NCBI RefSeq assembly: GCF_030812215.1 | Contig: NZ_JAUSSG010000005.1 | Span: forward strand, 310,001-374,000 | Direction: 5' to 3' | DNA: 64,000 bases | From: Variovorax boronicumulans | GTDB taxonomy: Bacteria > Pseudomonadota > Gammaproteobacteria > Burkholderiales > Burkholderiaceae_C | Shown here: positions 8,843-16,334 of the stretch, in pieces | How positions within the stretch are numbered: the first letter of the stretch is position 1 | Layout of the letters: every line of letters starts with the position of its first letter | The notes under the pieces: model-generated | Database searches by the model: none | Seen by the model: the letters and a program-made list of their open reading frames with translations, nothing else | What the model was told of the DNA's origin: nothing | Program-made: the position numbers and the translations under genes

Positions 8843-9145
8843 TCACCTCAACCCACCCACATAGCGAGGCGGCGGCGTAGGTGGATTCCCATCGGGCTGC
8901 CGCGCCGCCAGCCGCGCAGCCCGCGCCAGCGGCTCCATCGCCTGCTCGAGCCGCGTCGCGAGCTGGTCGAGTTCCTCGTCCTTGGTTTCCGCCGCGTGCG
9001 CCCGCGTCATGCGCACGATCTCGGCGGCGTACTCGGCATTGGTGGCCATCCATTCGGTGTCGGTCACGCGCCCGTGCTTTCGCCGCAGTGCCACGTGAAG
9101 ACGGGCTGCAAGCGCGATGCGTTCGCTTTCGGACATGGATGGCAT
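8843..9145 (-). CDS. Hypothetical small helical protein
   Basis: A 100-residue hydrophilic protein, probably mostly alpha-helical (long runs of Ala, Glu, Arg; heptad-like spacing in EELDQLATRLEQAMEPLARAARLAAR), ending in a proline-rich tail. GGGAGA lies upstream of the start. A second ATG three codons in (9136) is equally plausible. It lies 18 bases downstream of the ammonium transporter and could be read from the same promoter. I do not recognise a family. Confidence 0.6.
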   Translation of the reverse strand: MPSMSESERIALAARLHVALRRKHGRVTDTEWMATNAEYAAEIVRMTRAHAAETKDEELDQLATRLEQAMEPLARAARLAARQPDGNPPTPPPRYVGGLR

Positions 9146-9163
9146 GGTGTCTCCCTCGGGTGG

Positions 9164-10399
9164 TCAGGCTCCCAGGTGTTCACGGTGCTGAGCAAGATCG
9201 AGGCCCAGCTGTTCGCTTTCGGGATCGACGCGCAATCCGACCAGCACATGCACCAGGAACAGCACGATCGCCGTTCCCACCGCGCTGTAGATCGCCACGC
9301 TGCCGACGGCGATGGCCTGCGTCAGTACATTGCCGGCCGCGCCCGAGATGCGTGCGTCGGCGAACACGCCCGTGAGCAGCGCGCCCACGATGCCGCCAAT
9401 GCCATGCACGCCGAACACGTCGAGCGAATCGTCCGCGCCCAGCATGTGCTTCAAGCCCGTGGCACCCCAGTAGCAGGCCAGGCCCGCGATGGCGCCGATG
9501 GCCAGCGCCGAGAGCGGCGTGACAAAGCCGGCAGCCGGTGTGATCGCCACCAGCCCGGCCACGAGGCCCGAGCAGAGCCCCAGCAGCGAAGGGCTGCGCC
9601 GCACGATCCACTCGCCGATCATCCAGCTCATCGCACCGGCCGCCGCCGCGATGTGGGTGACCAGCATCGCCAGGCCCGCGCGCCCGTCGGCCGCGACCGC
9701 CGAGCCCGCATTGAAGCCGAACCAGCCGACCCAGAGGAGGCCGGCGCCCATCATCGTCATCGCCAGGCTGTAGGGCTCGAAGGCCTCGCGCCCGTAGCCC
9801 TTGCGCGGGCCGAGCGCATAGGCGCACACCAGCCCCGCGATGCCCGCGTTGACGTGCACCACCGAGCCGCCCGCGAAATCGAGCGCGCCCATCTGCGCGA
9901 GCCAGCCGCCCGGCTCCCACACCCAGTGCGCGACGGGCGCATAGACCAGCACGCTCCACAGCAGCGCGAACCACAGCACCGCCGAGAAGCGCATCCGCTC
10001 GACGAACGCGCCCAGCACCAGCGCGGTGGTGATGATCGCGAAGGTGAGCTGGAACATCGCATAGACCGACTCGGGCACGTTGGGCGCGACGTGGCTCACC
10101 GCGATCTGCCCGGCCTCCTTGAGGTACTCGAAGCCCGAGAACCAGAAGCGCCCGGTGCCGCCGAGCCAGGGCCAGCCCGCAGTGAAGGCCAGCGAGTAGC
10201 CGAAGGTGAACCAGGTCAGCGACACCGCCGCGGCGATCGCCACGACGGCCGCCATGGTGGCCAGCACGTTCTTGCGCCGCACCATGCCGGCGTAGAAGAG
10301 CGCGATGCCGGGCAGCGTCATCAGCAGCACCAGCGCGGTCGACGTCATCATCCAGGCGGTGTCGGCCGCGTTGATGGAGGCTTGCGGAACCAGGGCCAT
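9164..10399 (-). CDS. amtB: Ammonium transporter (Amt/MEP/Rh family)
   Basis: A 411-residue integral membrane protein with about 11 membrane segments and no separate signal peptide. The two pore histidines expected in this family are present in GGSVVHVNAG and DVFGVHGIGGIVG. Other family hallmarks are ALFYAGMVRRKN, WFGFNAGSA and the conserved VTPAAGFV region (seen here as ITPAAGFVTP). It should conduct ammonia into the cell when nitrogen is scarce. A near-consensus sigma-54 promoter and a perfect-consensus NtrC site lie upstream. No PII gene (glnK) accompanies it, unlike the common glnK-amtB arrangement. Confidence 0.93.
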   Translation of the reverse strand: MALVPQASINAADTAWMMTSTALVLLMTLPGIALFYAGMVRRKNVLATMAAVVAIAAAVSLTWFTFGYSLAFTAGWPWLGGTGRFWFSGFEYLKEAGQIAVSHVAPNVPESVYAMFQLTFAIITTALVLGAFVERMRFSAVLWFALLWSVLVYAPVAHWVWEPGGWLAQMGALDFAGGSVVHVNAGIAGLVCAYALGPRKGYGREAFEPYSLAMTMMGAGLLWVGWFGFNAGSAVAADGRAGLAMLVTHIAAAAGAMSWMIGEWIVRRSPSLLGLCSGLVAGLVAITPAAGFVTPLSALAIGAIAGLACYWGATGLKHMLGADDSLDVFGVHGIGGIVGALLTGVFADARISGAAGNVLTQAIAVGSVAIYSAVGTAIVLFLVHVLVGLRVDPESEQLGLDLAQHREHLGA

Positions 10400-10438
10400 G
10401 GCGGTGCGCTTCTTCGAGTTGTCAGGTGTGGCGCTACG

Positions 10439-10454
10439 TGCACGAGTCGTGCCA
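10439..10454 (-). promoter_or_regulatory. Sigma-54 promoter of amtB
   Basis: Read on the minus strand the site is TGGCACGACTCGTGCA. It has the full -24 element TGGCACG, four spacer bases, then GTGCA against the TTGCA consensus of the -12 element (11 of 12 defined positions). It lies about 40 bases before the amtB start codon, giving a leader of about 28 bases. Together with the upstream NtrC-type site this indicates nitrogen-starvation control. Confidence 0.8.
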
Positions 10455-10483
10455 CATCGTTAACTACCGGAAACACTTTGGTT

Positions 10484-10502
10484 TGCGAACCGGCCGTTCG
10501 CA
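10484..10502. promoter_or_regulatory. Inverted repeat between the NtrC site and the amtB promoter
   Basis: TGCGAAC-CGGCC-GTTCGCA is a perfect 7-base inverted repeat with a 5-base centre. It sits between the NtrC-type site and the sigma-54 promoter. It may be a second, weaker activator site or the target of another regulator. It deviates from the NtrC consensus in the inner bases, so its role is uncertain. Confidence 0.35.
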
Positions 10503-10527
10503 GTAAGGCAAAGCGGGTAATTCCCAA

Positions 10528-10544
10528 TGCACTGGTGCGGTGCA
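10528..10544. promoter_or_regulatory. NtrC binding site upstream of amtB
   Basis: TGCACTGGTGCGGTGCA fits the NtrC consensus TGCACY-N5-GGTGCA at every defined position. Its centre is about 90 bases upstream of the sigma-54 promoter of amtB, a normal distance for an NtrC enhancer. Confidence 0.78.
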
Positions 10545-10669
10545 GCACATAAAGTCTGCGCACTCGCGAACGGGCCCTGCTCGTGCTGCCGAGGGTCCGA
10601 GGAGACAATTTCCCCCTTCAAAAAGAAAAATCCTTCAAGGCTCCGTACGAGATGCCACTTCGAACTTGA

Positions 10670-10696
10670 AAGGCGCCGCTGGTCGGCGCCTTTTTT
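10670..10696 (+). terminator. Intrinsic terminator, plus strand, of an unidentified transcript
   Basis: An 8-base stem (AAGGCGCC / GGCGCCTT) with a 7-base loop is followed directly by six Ts (10691-10696). It reads on the plus strand, yet no plus-strand protein gene lies between 8713 and here; the flanking genes are both on the minus strand. It therefore probably ends a small non-coding RNA. Confidence 0.7.
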
Positions 10697-10985
10697 ATTG
10701 CCCGCGCGGCAGGCGTCGGGCAGATCCTTTTCTCCGGTTTGGCCTTAAGCAGCAAACCTTTATAGCTATCTTTTCAGTAGCACCTGGAAGAGGCTCTCTC
10801 GTCGCCGAAATGTCCCCTGCGAGGGGCGACCCGGTGCCTGCGGGATTTGCCGATTCGAGGCGGATTGATCCTGGATCGGCGCTGCTTGGGGCCCTTCCGA
10901 GCGCACCACCGACGACGTCGCCGGGCACCAACAAGAGCGCGTCGATATGGGGCACGGCCGCCGACGTGGCGTCCTGAAATGAGAA
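10697..10985. other. Non-coding stretch with no recognised feature
   Basis: Between the plus-strand terminator and the tctA terminator there is no credible gene. The stretch contains the AT-rich block AACCTTTATAGCTATCTTTT near 10759-10778, which recalls short TATAGCTATC-type motifs common between Comamonadaceae genes, and a CGACGACGTCG palindrome near 10911. Neither has an assigned role. Confidence 0.4.
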
Positions 10986-11013
10986 AAGCCCCTGCGCTTT
11001 CGTGCAGGGGCTT
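10986..11013 (-). terminator. Intrinsic terminator of the tctBA operon
   Basis: On the minus strand AAGCCCCTGC pairs with GCAGGGGCTT around an 8-base loop and is followed by TTTCTC. It starts about 20 bases after the tctA stop codon. Confidence 0.8.
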
Positions 11014-11035
11014 GCCCAGGAACGGCGAGGCGGGC

Positions 11036-12547
11036 CTATTCCTCGACAAAAGCCTCTTCGCGCTTGGCCTTGATCGACGGCAGCAGCACGATGCACAGCA
11101 GCGCCGCCGCAGCCACCAGCAACCCGGCAGACAGCGGCCGCGTGACGAACACACTCCACGCACCGCGCGACAGCAGCAGCGCGCGCCGCAGGTTCTCTTC
11201 CATCATCGGCCCGAGGATGAAGCCCAAGAGCAGCGGGGCCGGCTCGGTCTTGAGCTTCAGGAACAAATAGCCGATGAAGCCGAAGATCGCGACCATCCAC
11301 ACGTCGAAGGTGTTGTTGTTGGTCGAGTACACGCCGATGGCGCAGAACAGCACGATGGCGGGGAACAGGAACTTGTAGGGCACCGTCAAGAGCTTGATCC
11401 ACATGCCGATCAGCGGCAGGTTCAGCACGATGAGCATCGCGTTGCCGATCCACATCGAGGCGATCAGGCCCCAGAAGAGCTCGGGGTTGCTGGTCATCAC
11501 CTGCGGGCCGGGCTGGATGTTGTGGATCGTCATCGCGCCCACCATCAGCGCCATCACCGCGTTGGGCGGAATGCCCAGCGTCAGCAGCGGAATGAAGGAG
11601 GTCTGCGCACCGGCGTTGTTGGCCGACTCGGGCGATGCCACGCCGCGGATGTTGCCCTTGCCGAAGGGCACTTCGCCGGGGCGCATCTTGATCTTCTTCT
11701 CCAGTGCATAGGCCGCGAAAGCCGCCAGCAGCGCGCCGCCGCCGGGCAAGATGCCCAGCGCTGAGCCCAGGGCTGTGCCGCGCAGCACCGCGGGCGTCAT
11801 GCGCTTGAAGTCGTCCTTGGTGGGCCACAGGCCCTTGACCTTGTGCGTGAAGACTTCGCGCTCGTCGTCGGGCTGCGAGAGGTTGCCGATGATTTCGCCG
11901 TAGCCGAACACGCCCATGGCGATCACCACGAAGCCGATACCGTCGGTGAGCTCGGGAATGTCGAAGCTGAAGCGGGCCACGCCCGAGTTCACGTCGGTAC
12001 CCACGATGCCGAGCAGGAGGCCCAGCACGATCATTGCCACCGCCTTCAGGAGCGAGCCCGAGGCCAGCACCACGGCGCCGATCAGGCCCAGCGTCATCAA
12101 CGAGAAGTATTCGGCCGGGCCGAACTTGAAGGCCAGCTCGGTCAGCGGCGGCGCGAAGGCGGCCAGGATGAGCGTGCCGACGCAGCCAGCGAAGAACGAG
12201 CCCAGGCCCGCGGCCGCGAGTGCGGGGCCTGCGCGGCCCTGCCTGGCCATCTGGTAGCCGTCGATGCAGGTGACCACCGAGGACGATTCCCCGGGCAGGT
12301 TCACCAGAATGGCGGTGGTCGAGCCGCCGTACTGCGCGCCGTAGTAAATGCCAGCCAGCATGATCAGTGCCGAGACGGGCGGCAGCGCATACGTGGCGGG
12401 CAGCAGCATCGCGATGGTGGCGACCGGGCCGATGCCCGGCAGCACGCCGATCAGCGTGCCCAGGATGCAGCCCAGGAGGCAATACAGCAGGTTCGTGAAG
12501 GTGAAGGCAACGCCGAAACCGATGGAAAGGTTGTGGATCAGGTCCAT
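11036..12547 (-). CDS. tctA: Tripartite tricarboxylate transporter, large membrane subunit TctA
   Basis: A 503-residue membrane protein with about 12 hydrophobic segments. Signature regions for the TctA family are GVLPGIGPVATIAMLLP near the N-terminus and the related GILPGGGALLAAFAAY in the second half, an internal repeat thought to build the substrate path. It forms the secondary transporter with TctB, 12 bases upstream, and normally needs a periplasmic TctC receptor. No tctC is adjacent; the nearest Bug/TctC-type protein in the window is at 61517. The substrate, usually a di- or tricarboxylate, cannot be told. Confidence 0.93.
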   Translation of the reverse strand: MDLIHNLSIGFGVAFTFTNLLYCLLGCILGTLIGVLPGIGPVATIAMLLPATYALPPVSALIMLAGIYYGAQYGGSTTAILVNLPGESSSVVTCIDGYQMARQGRAGPALAAAGLGSFFAGCVGTLILAAFAPPLTELAFKFGPAEYFSLMTLGLIGAVVLASGSLLKAVAMIVLGLLLGIVGTDVNSGVARFSFDIPELTDGIGFVVIAMGVFGYGEIIGNLSQPDDEREVFTHKVKGLWPTKDDFKRMTPAVLRGTALGSALGILPGGGALLAAFAAYALEKKIKMRPGEVPFGKGNIRGVASPESANNAGAQTSFIPLLTLGIPPNAVMALMVGAMTIHNIQPGPQVMTSNPELFWGLIASMWIGNAMLIVLNLPLIGMWIKLLTVPYKFLFPAIVLFCAIGVYSTNNNTFDVWMVAIFGFIGYLFLKLKTEPAPLLLGFILGPMMEENLRRALLLSRGAWSVFVTRPLSAGLLVAAAALLCIVLLPSIKAKREEAFVEE

Positions 12548-12559
12548 GGTGTGTGCTCC

Positions 12560-13048
12560 TCAGCCCGAAATGAAAGTGGGCCAGACCTGGATCTGCAGCT
12601 TGAGCGCCCAGATGAAGGCCACGTAGCTGCCGGCCGCCAGGATGGTGGAGAGCACGAGCACGTCGCGCAGCTTGAAGTGCTCGCCGGCCATGCTGGAGAT
12701 GATCGTGAGCGCGTAGATCGCGATGATCATTCCCATCGCCGGCAGGCCGATGCTCGGCAGGCCGCCCAGGAGGACGCCGAACGCGAGGTTGGCGCCGAGC
12801 ACGAAGGCCAGCGGCTTCCAGGCCCATTTGCCGATCTTGTCGCCGTCGGTGGTCTCCACCACCATGGCCTGGAACATGATGACCACCCCGAGGATGGCCA
12901 GCAGGATGCCCAGCATGAGCGGGAAATAGCCAGGGCCCATGCGGGCGCCGTTGCCGACGGTGTAGGTGGTGGCGCCTATCGCGAACGCGCCCCCCACGGT
13001 GGTGAACATGACCCCTGAAAAGAAGTCCGCCTGACTCTTGATCTTCAT
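12560..13048 (-). CDS. tctB: Tripartite tricarboxylate transporter, small membrane subunit TctB
   Basis: A 162-residue protein with four membrane segments, typical of TctB. The start MKIKSQADFFSGVMF is chosen because it is the usual TctB beginning and follows a purine-rich GAGGGTCGAGGCA; an upstream TTG at 13126 would add 26 unlikely residues. GYFPLMLG near residue 45 is conserved in the family. It is the first gene of the tctBA operon and stabilises or couples the large subunit. Confidence 0.9.
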   Translation of the reverse strand: MKIKSQADFFSGVMFTTVGGAFAIGATTYTVGNGARMGPGYFPLMLGILLAILGVVIMFQAMVVETTDGDKIGKWAWKPLAFVLGANLAFGVLLGGLPSIGLPAMGMIIAIYALTIISSMAGEHFKLRDVLVLSTILAAGSYVAFIWALKLQIQVWPTFISG

Positions 13049-13150
13049 TGCCTCGACCCTCTGTTTTGGAGAGGTGAGGGTCGTCGTCCGCGGCTGACCG
13101 TTGGCTGACCGCTCCGGTAAGGACAAATGCTTAGGCCAGGATCAGGGTTC

Positions 13151-13200
13151 TCCCCGGAGCGACGTTTTCGGCCCGTGAAGCCGGGTCCTCGGTGCCCCTG
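13151..13200. repeat. Degenerate copy of the dispersed intergenic repeat
   Basis: The reverse complement (GGCACCGAGGACCCGGCTTC, then ACGGGCC and GTCGCTCCGGGG) follows the copy at 29744-29833 with substitutions. It lies in the 250-base gap between tctB and the RRM gene. Confidence 0.45.
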
Positions 13201-13230
13201 GAAAAAGAGAAGCGGGGTGGTCCGGAAACG

Positions 13231-13252
13231 AAAAAAGCTCCCGAAGGAGCTT
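13231..13252 (-). terminator. Intrinsic terminator of the RRM protein gene
   Basis: On the minus strand AAGCTCC-TTC-GGGAGCTT is followed by a run of six Ts. It lies about 47 bases after the stop codon. The plus-strand reading has only four Ts, so it may also end transcripts weakly in the other direction. Confidence 0.8.
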
Positions 13253-13298
13253 TTCATTCATTCAGAGAGCCGAGGCTCTCGCGAGCGTGGGTAAGGGC

Positions 13299-13712
13299 TT
13301 AGTAGCCTCCGCGACCACCGCCGCCGCCACCACCGTAACCGCCGCCGCCACCGCCGCTACGGCCACCGCCGCCGCCGCCGTAACCGCCGCCACCACCACC
13401 GTAGCCGCCACCACCAGCGCCGCCGCCGTAGCCGCCACCACCGCCGGTGCGGGGGGGACGTGCTTCCATCGGACGGGCTTCGTTCACCGTCAGGGCGCGG
13501 CCCTGGAGCGAATGGCCGTTCATGGCTTCAATGGCTGCGAGTGCTTCGGCATCCGAACCCATTTCGACGAAGCCGAAGCCCTTCGAACGGCCGGTGTCAC
13601 GTTCCATCATGACCTTGGCGCTGACGATCGAGCCGAACTCGCCGAAAGCCTGTTCCAGGTCGTTGTCACGCACGGAGTAGGCGAGGTTGCCTACGTAGAG
13701 TTTCTTGCCCAT
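13299..13712 (-). CDS. Glycine-rich RNA-binding protein (single RRM)
   Basis: A 137-residue protein: an RRM domain over residues 1-80 followed by a tail made almost only of glycine with scattered tyrosine, arginine and serine (GGGGYGG-type repeats, residues 90-137). The RNA-contact motifs are LYVGNL (5-10, RNP2) and KGFGFVEM (44-51, RNP1). Bacterial proteins of this form are often cold-induced RNA chaperones. An 8-base-pair hairpin covers the ribosome binding site (13716-13758), and a terminator follows the gene. The tail is encoded by a CCACCG-rich tract prone to length change. Confidence 0.92.
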   Translation of the reverse strand: MGKKLYVGNLAYSVRDNDLEQAFGEFGSIVSAKVMMERDTGRSKGFGFVEMGSDAEALAAIEAMNGHSLQGRALTVNEARPMEARPPRTGGGGGYGGGAGGGGYGGGGGGYGGGGGGRSGGGGGGYGGGGGGGRGGY

Positions 13713-13715
13713 GGA

Positions 13716-13758
13716 GGGACTCCTAATTCAAACCAACAAAACAAAGCGATGGAGTCCC
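13716..13758 (-). promoter_or_regulatory. Leader hairpin sequestering the ribosome binding site of the RRM gene
   Basis: In the mRNA, GGGACTCC (13758-13751) is perfectly complementary to GGAGTCCC (13723-13716), separated by a 27-base U-rich loop. The second arm contains the Shine-Dalgarno sequence AGGAG, seven bases before the AUG. When paired, the ribosome site is masked, so the structure could control translation by temperature or by a binding protein, possibly the RRM protein itself. Confidence 0.6.
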
Positions 13759-13890
13759 AGAATCACAACAAACAAGTGCGCTGTGGCGCGAAACTGACCG
13801 ATCACCGAATTACGTGCACGGGAGCAAAGCTCACAGACACGTGGGGCGAATTATCCCGGTCCTTTGCAAAAAAGCGTGGGAAATCGTGTG

Positions 13891-14127
13891 TTATTGAGAA
13901 ACATCCCGGCGCGACGGGCGGTTTCGCAACGGTTTGAGCAGCTCCGACAGGCCGTTGTGGTCTATTTCATGCATCAAATGGAGCAGCCGGCCAATTTCTC
14001 CCGAGGGAAAACCCTCGCGGGCGAACCAGGTCAGGTAATTTCCGGGCAAATCGGCGATCAGCGTGCCCTTGTGTTTGCCAAAAGGCATTTCGAGGGTCAC
14101 CAGGCGCTGCAGGTCTTCGGGTTTCAT
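13891..14127 (-). CDS. DUF3820 family protein
   Basis: A 78-residue cytoplasmic protein. Its core MPFGKHKGTLIADLPGNYLTWF is the hallmark of DUF3820, a family sometimes labelled quorum-sensing-regulated virulence factor. The biochemical role is unknown. It starts 11 bases after the stop of the SUI1-like gene, so the two are probably co-transcribed on the minus strand. Confidence 0.85.
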   Translation of the reverse strand: MKPEDLQRLVTLEMPFGKHKGTLIADLPGNYLTWFAREGFPSGEIGRLLHLMHEIDHNGLSELLKPLRNRPSRRDVSQ

Positions 14128-14138
14128 GGGTGGGTTCC

Positions 14139-14516
14139 TCAGCCTCCGGCGCGCTTGACGGTGTGGCCCTGCTTCACGAGCGCGGCGATCACCAGTTCGC
14201 GGTGATCGCCCTGGATCTCGATGGTGCCGTCCTTCACCGTGCCGCCCGAGCCGCAGGCCGTTTTCAGCTGCTTGCCCGCCGCCGCGAGCGCCGCGGCGTC
14301 CAGCGCGAGGCCCTTGATGACCGTCACGCCCTTCCCTTTGCGGCCCTTGGTCTCGTGCGATACACGCACAATGCCGTCAGTGGCCGGCGCGCGCGCCTTC
14401 TCGAGTTCCTTGCAGCGGCATTGCGCCATCGGCGCACGGCAATCGGGACACATGCGGCCGCCCGCCTCGGTGGAATACACCAGGGTGCTGGCCTGATTGC
14501 TTTTTGTCGTCGCCAT
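14139..14516 (-). CDS. yciH: SUI1/eIF1-like translation factor (YciH)
   Basis: A 125-residue protein with an N-terminal zinc-ribbon-like set of four cysteines (Cys23, 26, 33, 35) and a C-terminal SUI1 domain (VTVIKGLALDAAALAAAGKQ, then CGSGGTVKDGTIEIQGDH). YciH proteins bind the small ribosomal subunit and influence start-site fidelity. The start MATTKSNQ is preferred; in-frame ATG 14525 and GTG 14546 are alternatives. It diverges from the DEAD-box helicase gene with no more than about 30 bases between start codons, so the two share a promoter region. Confidence 0.9.
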   Translation of the reverse strand: MATTKSNQASTLVYSTEAGGRMCPDCRAPMAQCRCKELEKARAPATDGIVRVSHETKGRKGKGVTVIKGLALDAAALAAAGKQLKTACGSGGTVKDGTIEIQGDHRELVIAALVKQGHTVKRAGG

Positions 14517-14546
14517 TCGATCCATCTCTTCTCTCTGTCTGCTCAC

Positions 14547-15812
14547 ATGCCATTCGACTCACTGGGCCTGGCCCCCGCGCTCGTGCAGGCTGCCGCCGAA
14601 AGCGGCTATGCCGCGCCGACAGCCATCCAGGCCGCGGCCATCCCCGCGATTTTGCAGGGCCGCGACGTGCGGGGCTCGGCGCAGACCGGCTCCGGCAAGA
14701 CAGCCGCATTTTCCCTGCCGCTGCTGCAGCGCCTGGCCGCCGAACCCGCACTGTCGCCGCGCCGCGTGCGCGCACTGGTGCTCGTGCCCACGCGCGAGCT
14801 CGCGGCGCAGGTCGGTGAGACGATGCGCAGCCTCGCGCAGCACCTGCCCGAGCGCTTGAAAATCGCCATCGCCTTCGGCGGCGTCTCGATCAACCCGCAG
14901 ATGATGAGCCTGCGCGGCGGCGCCGATATCGTCGTCGCCACGCCCGGCCGGCTGCTCGATCTGGTCGAGCACAACGCGCTCAAGCTGGGCGCGGTCTCGA
15001 TGCTGGTGCTCGACGAGGCCGACCGCCTGTTCGACCTCGGCTTTGCCGAAGAGCTCGGCCGCATCCTCGCGCTGCTGCCGGCGCAACGGCAGAACCTGCT
15101 CTTCTCCGCCACCTTCCCGCCGGCCATCCAGTCGCTGGCCGATGGCATGCTGCGCGACCCCGCGGTCATCGACGTGCAGGGCGAGCCGGGCACCGAGCCG
15201 AACATCGTGCAGCGCGTGATCGAGGTCGATACGAACCGCCGCACGCAGCTTCTGCGCCATCTGCTGAAAGAGAACGAGTGGGAGCGCGTGCTGGTGTTCG
15301 TCGCCACGCAGCACTCGGCACAGATCGTGGCCGAGAAGCTCTACAAGAACGGCGTGTACGCGGTGCCCTTCCATGGCGACATCGCGCAGGGCACGCGCAC
15401 CGGCATCCTTGCGCAGTTCAAGGAGAGCCGCTGGGACGTGGTGATCGCCACCGACCTCGCGGCGCGCGGCATCGACATCGCGCAGCTCCCCGTGGTCATC
15501 AACTACGACCTGCCGCGCTCGCCCACCGACTACATCCACCGCATCGGCCGCACGGGCCGCGCGGGCGAAAGCGGCCTGGCGATCAGCTTCGTGAGCGCAT
15601 CGACCGAGGCGCACTTCCGTCTGATCGAAAAGCGCCAGGGCCTGAGCCTGCCGCGCGAGCGCATCGAAGGGTTCGAGCCGACCGAGGTGGCCGTGCCGCT
15701 GGTCGACGCGTCGGGCACCGGCGGCATCAAGGGCAAGCGGCCGAGCAAGAAGGACAAGCTGCGTGCGGCGGCGCAGGCCGCGCAGCAAGGCGAATCCGAA
15801 AAGAACGACTGA
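14547..15812 (+). CDS. DEAD-box RNA helicase (RhlE-like)
   Basis: A 421-residue ATP-dependent RNA helicase with the whole motif set: the Q motif region (FDSLGL...PTAIQ), AQTGSGKT at 45-52, PTRELA, DEAD at 156-159, SAT (LLFSATF) and HRIGRTGRAG near the end of the second RecA domain. The short basic C-terminal tail (KGKRPSKKDKLR) is typical of the RhlE group. It should unwind structured RNA in ribosome assembly or mRNA decay. It is divergent from the yciH-like gene and close to an RRM protein, so this 13-16 kb block is concerned with RNA. Confidence 0.92.
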   Translation: MPFDSLGLAPALVQAAAESGYAAPTAIQAAAIPAILQGRDVRGSAQTGSGKTAAFSLPLLQRLAAEPALSPRRVRALVLVPTRELAAQVGETMRSLAQHLPERLKIAIAFGGVSINPQMMSLRGGADIVVATPGRLLDLVEHNALKLGAVSMLVLDEADRLFDLGFAEELGRILALLPAQRQNLLFSATFPPAIQSLADGMLRDPAVIDVQGEPGTEPNIVQRVIEVDTNRRTQLLRHLLKENEWERVLVFVATQHSAQIVAEKLYKNGVYAVPFHGDIAQGTRTGILAQFKESRWDVVIATDLAARGIDIAQLPVVINYDLPRSPTDYIHRIGRTGRAGESGLAISFVSASTEAHFRLIEKRQGLSLPRERIEGFEPTEVAVPLVDASGTGGIKGKRPSKKDKLRAAAQAAQQGESEKND

Positions 15813-15821
15813 CCGCGCCGG

Positions 15822-16124
15822 TCACTCCGTCGCGTAATCGACCTGGTGCCGCGCGATCCGCAGGTCGCCCAACTCCTCGCGCACACGCAGATGCGCAGGA
15901 TGCGTCGCATAGCCGTCGAGCGATGCCTGGCTGTCGAACTCGCTGTAGAGCACCACGTCGCAGGCGTAGGCTATGCGGCTCGAATCGACACCTACCTCGA
16001 TGTGCAGCAGTCCGGGAATCTGGCCGCGCAGCGATTCGAACTTGCGCTTGAGCAACTGCGTGGCCTTCGCCTTCTCTTCCGACGAATCGCCGCGCAGGTC
16101 CCACATCACGATGTGCTTGAACAT
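15822..16124 (-). CDS. Stress-responsive A/B-barrel (Dabb) domain protein
   Basis: A 100-residue protein opening with MFKHIVMWDL and containing YSEFDSQASLDGYATHPAHL, both typical of Dabb-domain (dimeric alpha-beta barrel) proteins. The start at 16124 is chosen from the family N-terminus; an ATG at 16145 would add seven residues. It is the last minus-strand gene of the acyl-CoA block, 210 bases after the second acyl-CoA dehydrogenase. Its stop and the helicase stop lie within a small palindrome (15810-15824). The substrate, if any, is unknown. Confidence 0.82.
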   Translation of the reverse strand: MFKHIVMWDLRGDSSEEKAKATQLLKRKFESLRGQIPGLLHIEVGVDSSRIAYACDVVLYSEFDSQASLDGYATHPAHLRVREELGDLRIARHQVDYATE

Positions 16125-16334
16125 GGATGGTGCTCGCCCGCTCATTCGGTGGAATCGAGCTTGTCGAGGAGGTGGAAAACAAAGATCACGCGGGCTCCTG
16201 CCGGATGCAGATGAAGGGGCGCCGGAACGACGGCCCCGGTGTGCGGTCGATGGTAAGCAGGCCCCGCGCGAAAGGCCATGCCTCGCGCACCTCGCCGATG
16301 AAGAACAGTTTTCCGTTGGCGGAAAGGCGAGGCT

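Noticed and set aside
10470-10700. 6S RNA gene
   Set aside because: GCCGAGGGTCCGAGGAG resembles part of 6S RNA, but I cannot build the full closing stem and central bubble over about 180 bases, and the upstream part holds the NtrC site. Kept only as an unspecified small-RNA candidate.
13305-13450. CCACCG-rich tract as a satellite or CRISPR-like array
   Set aside because: It is the coding sequence of the glycine-rich tail of the RRM protein. Spacing is irregular and there are no spacers.
15810-15824. TGACCG-CGC-CGGTCA as a bidirectional terminator
   Set aside because: The stem is only six pairs, has no T-run on either side, and consists largely of the two converging stop codons.
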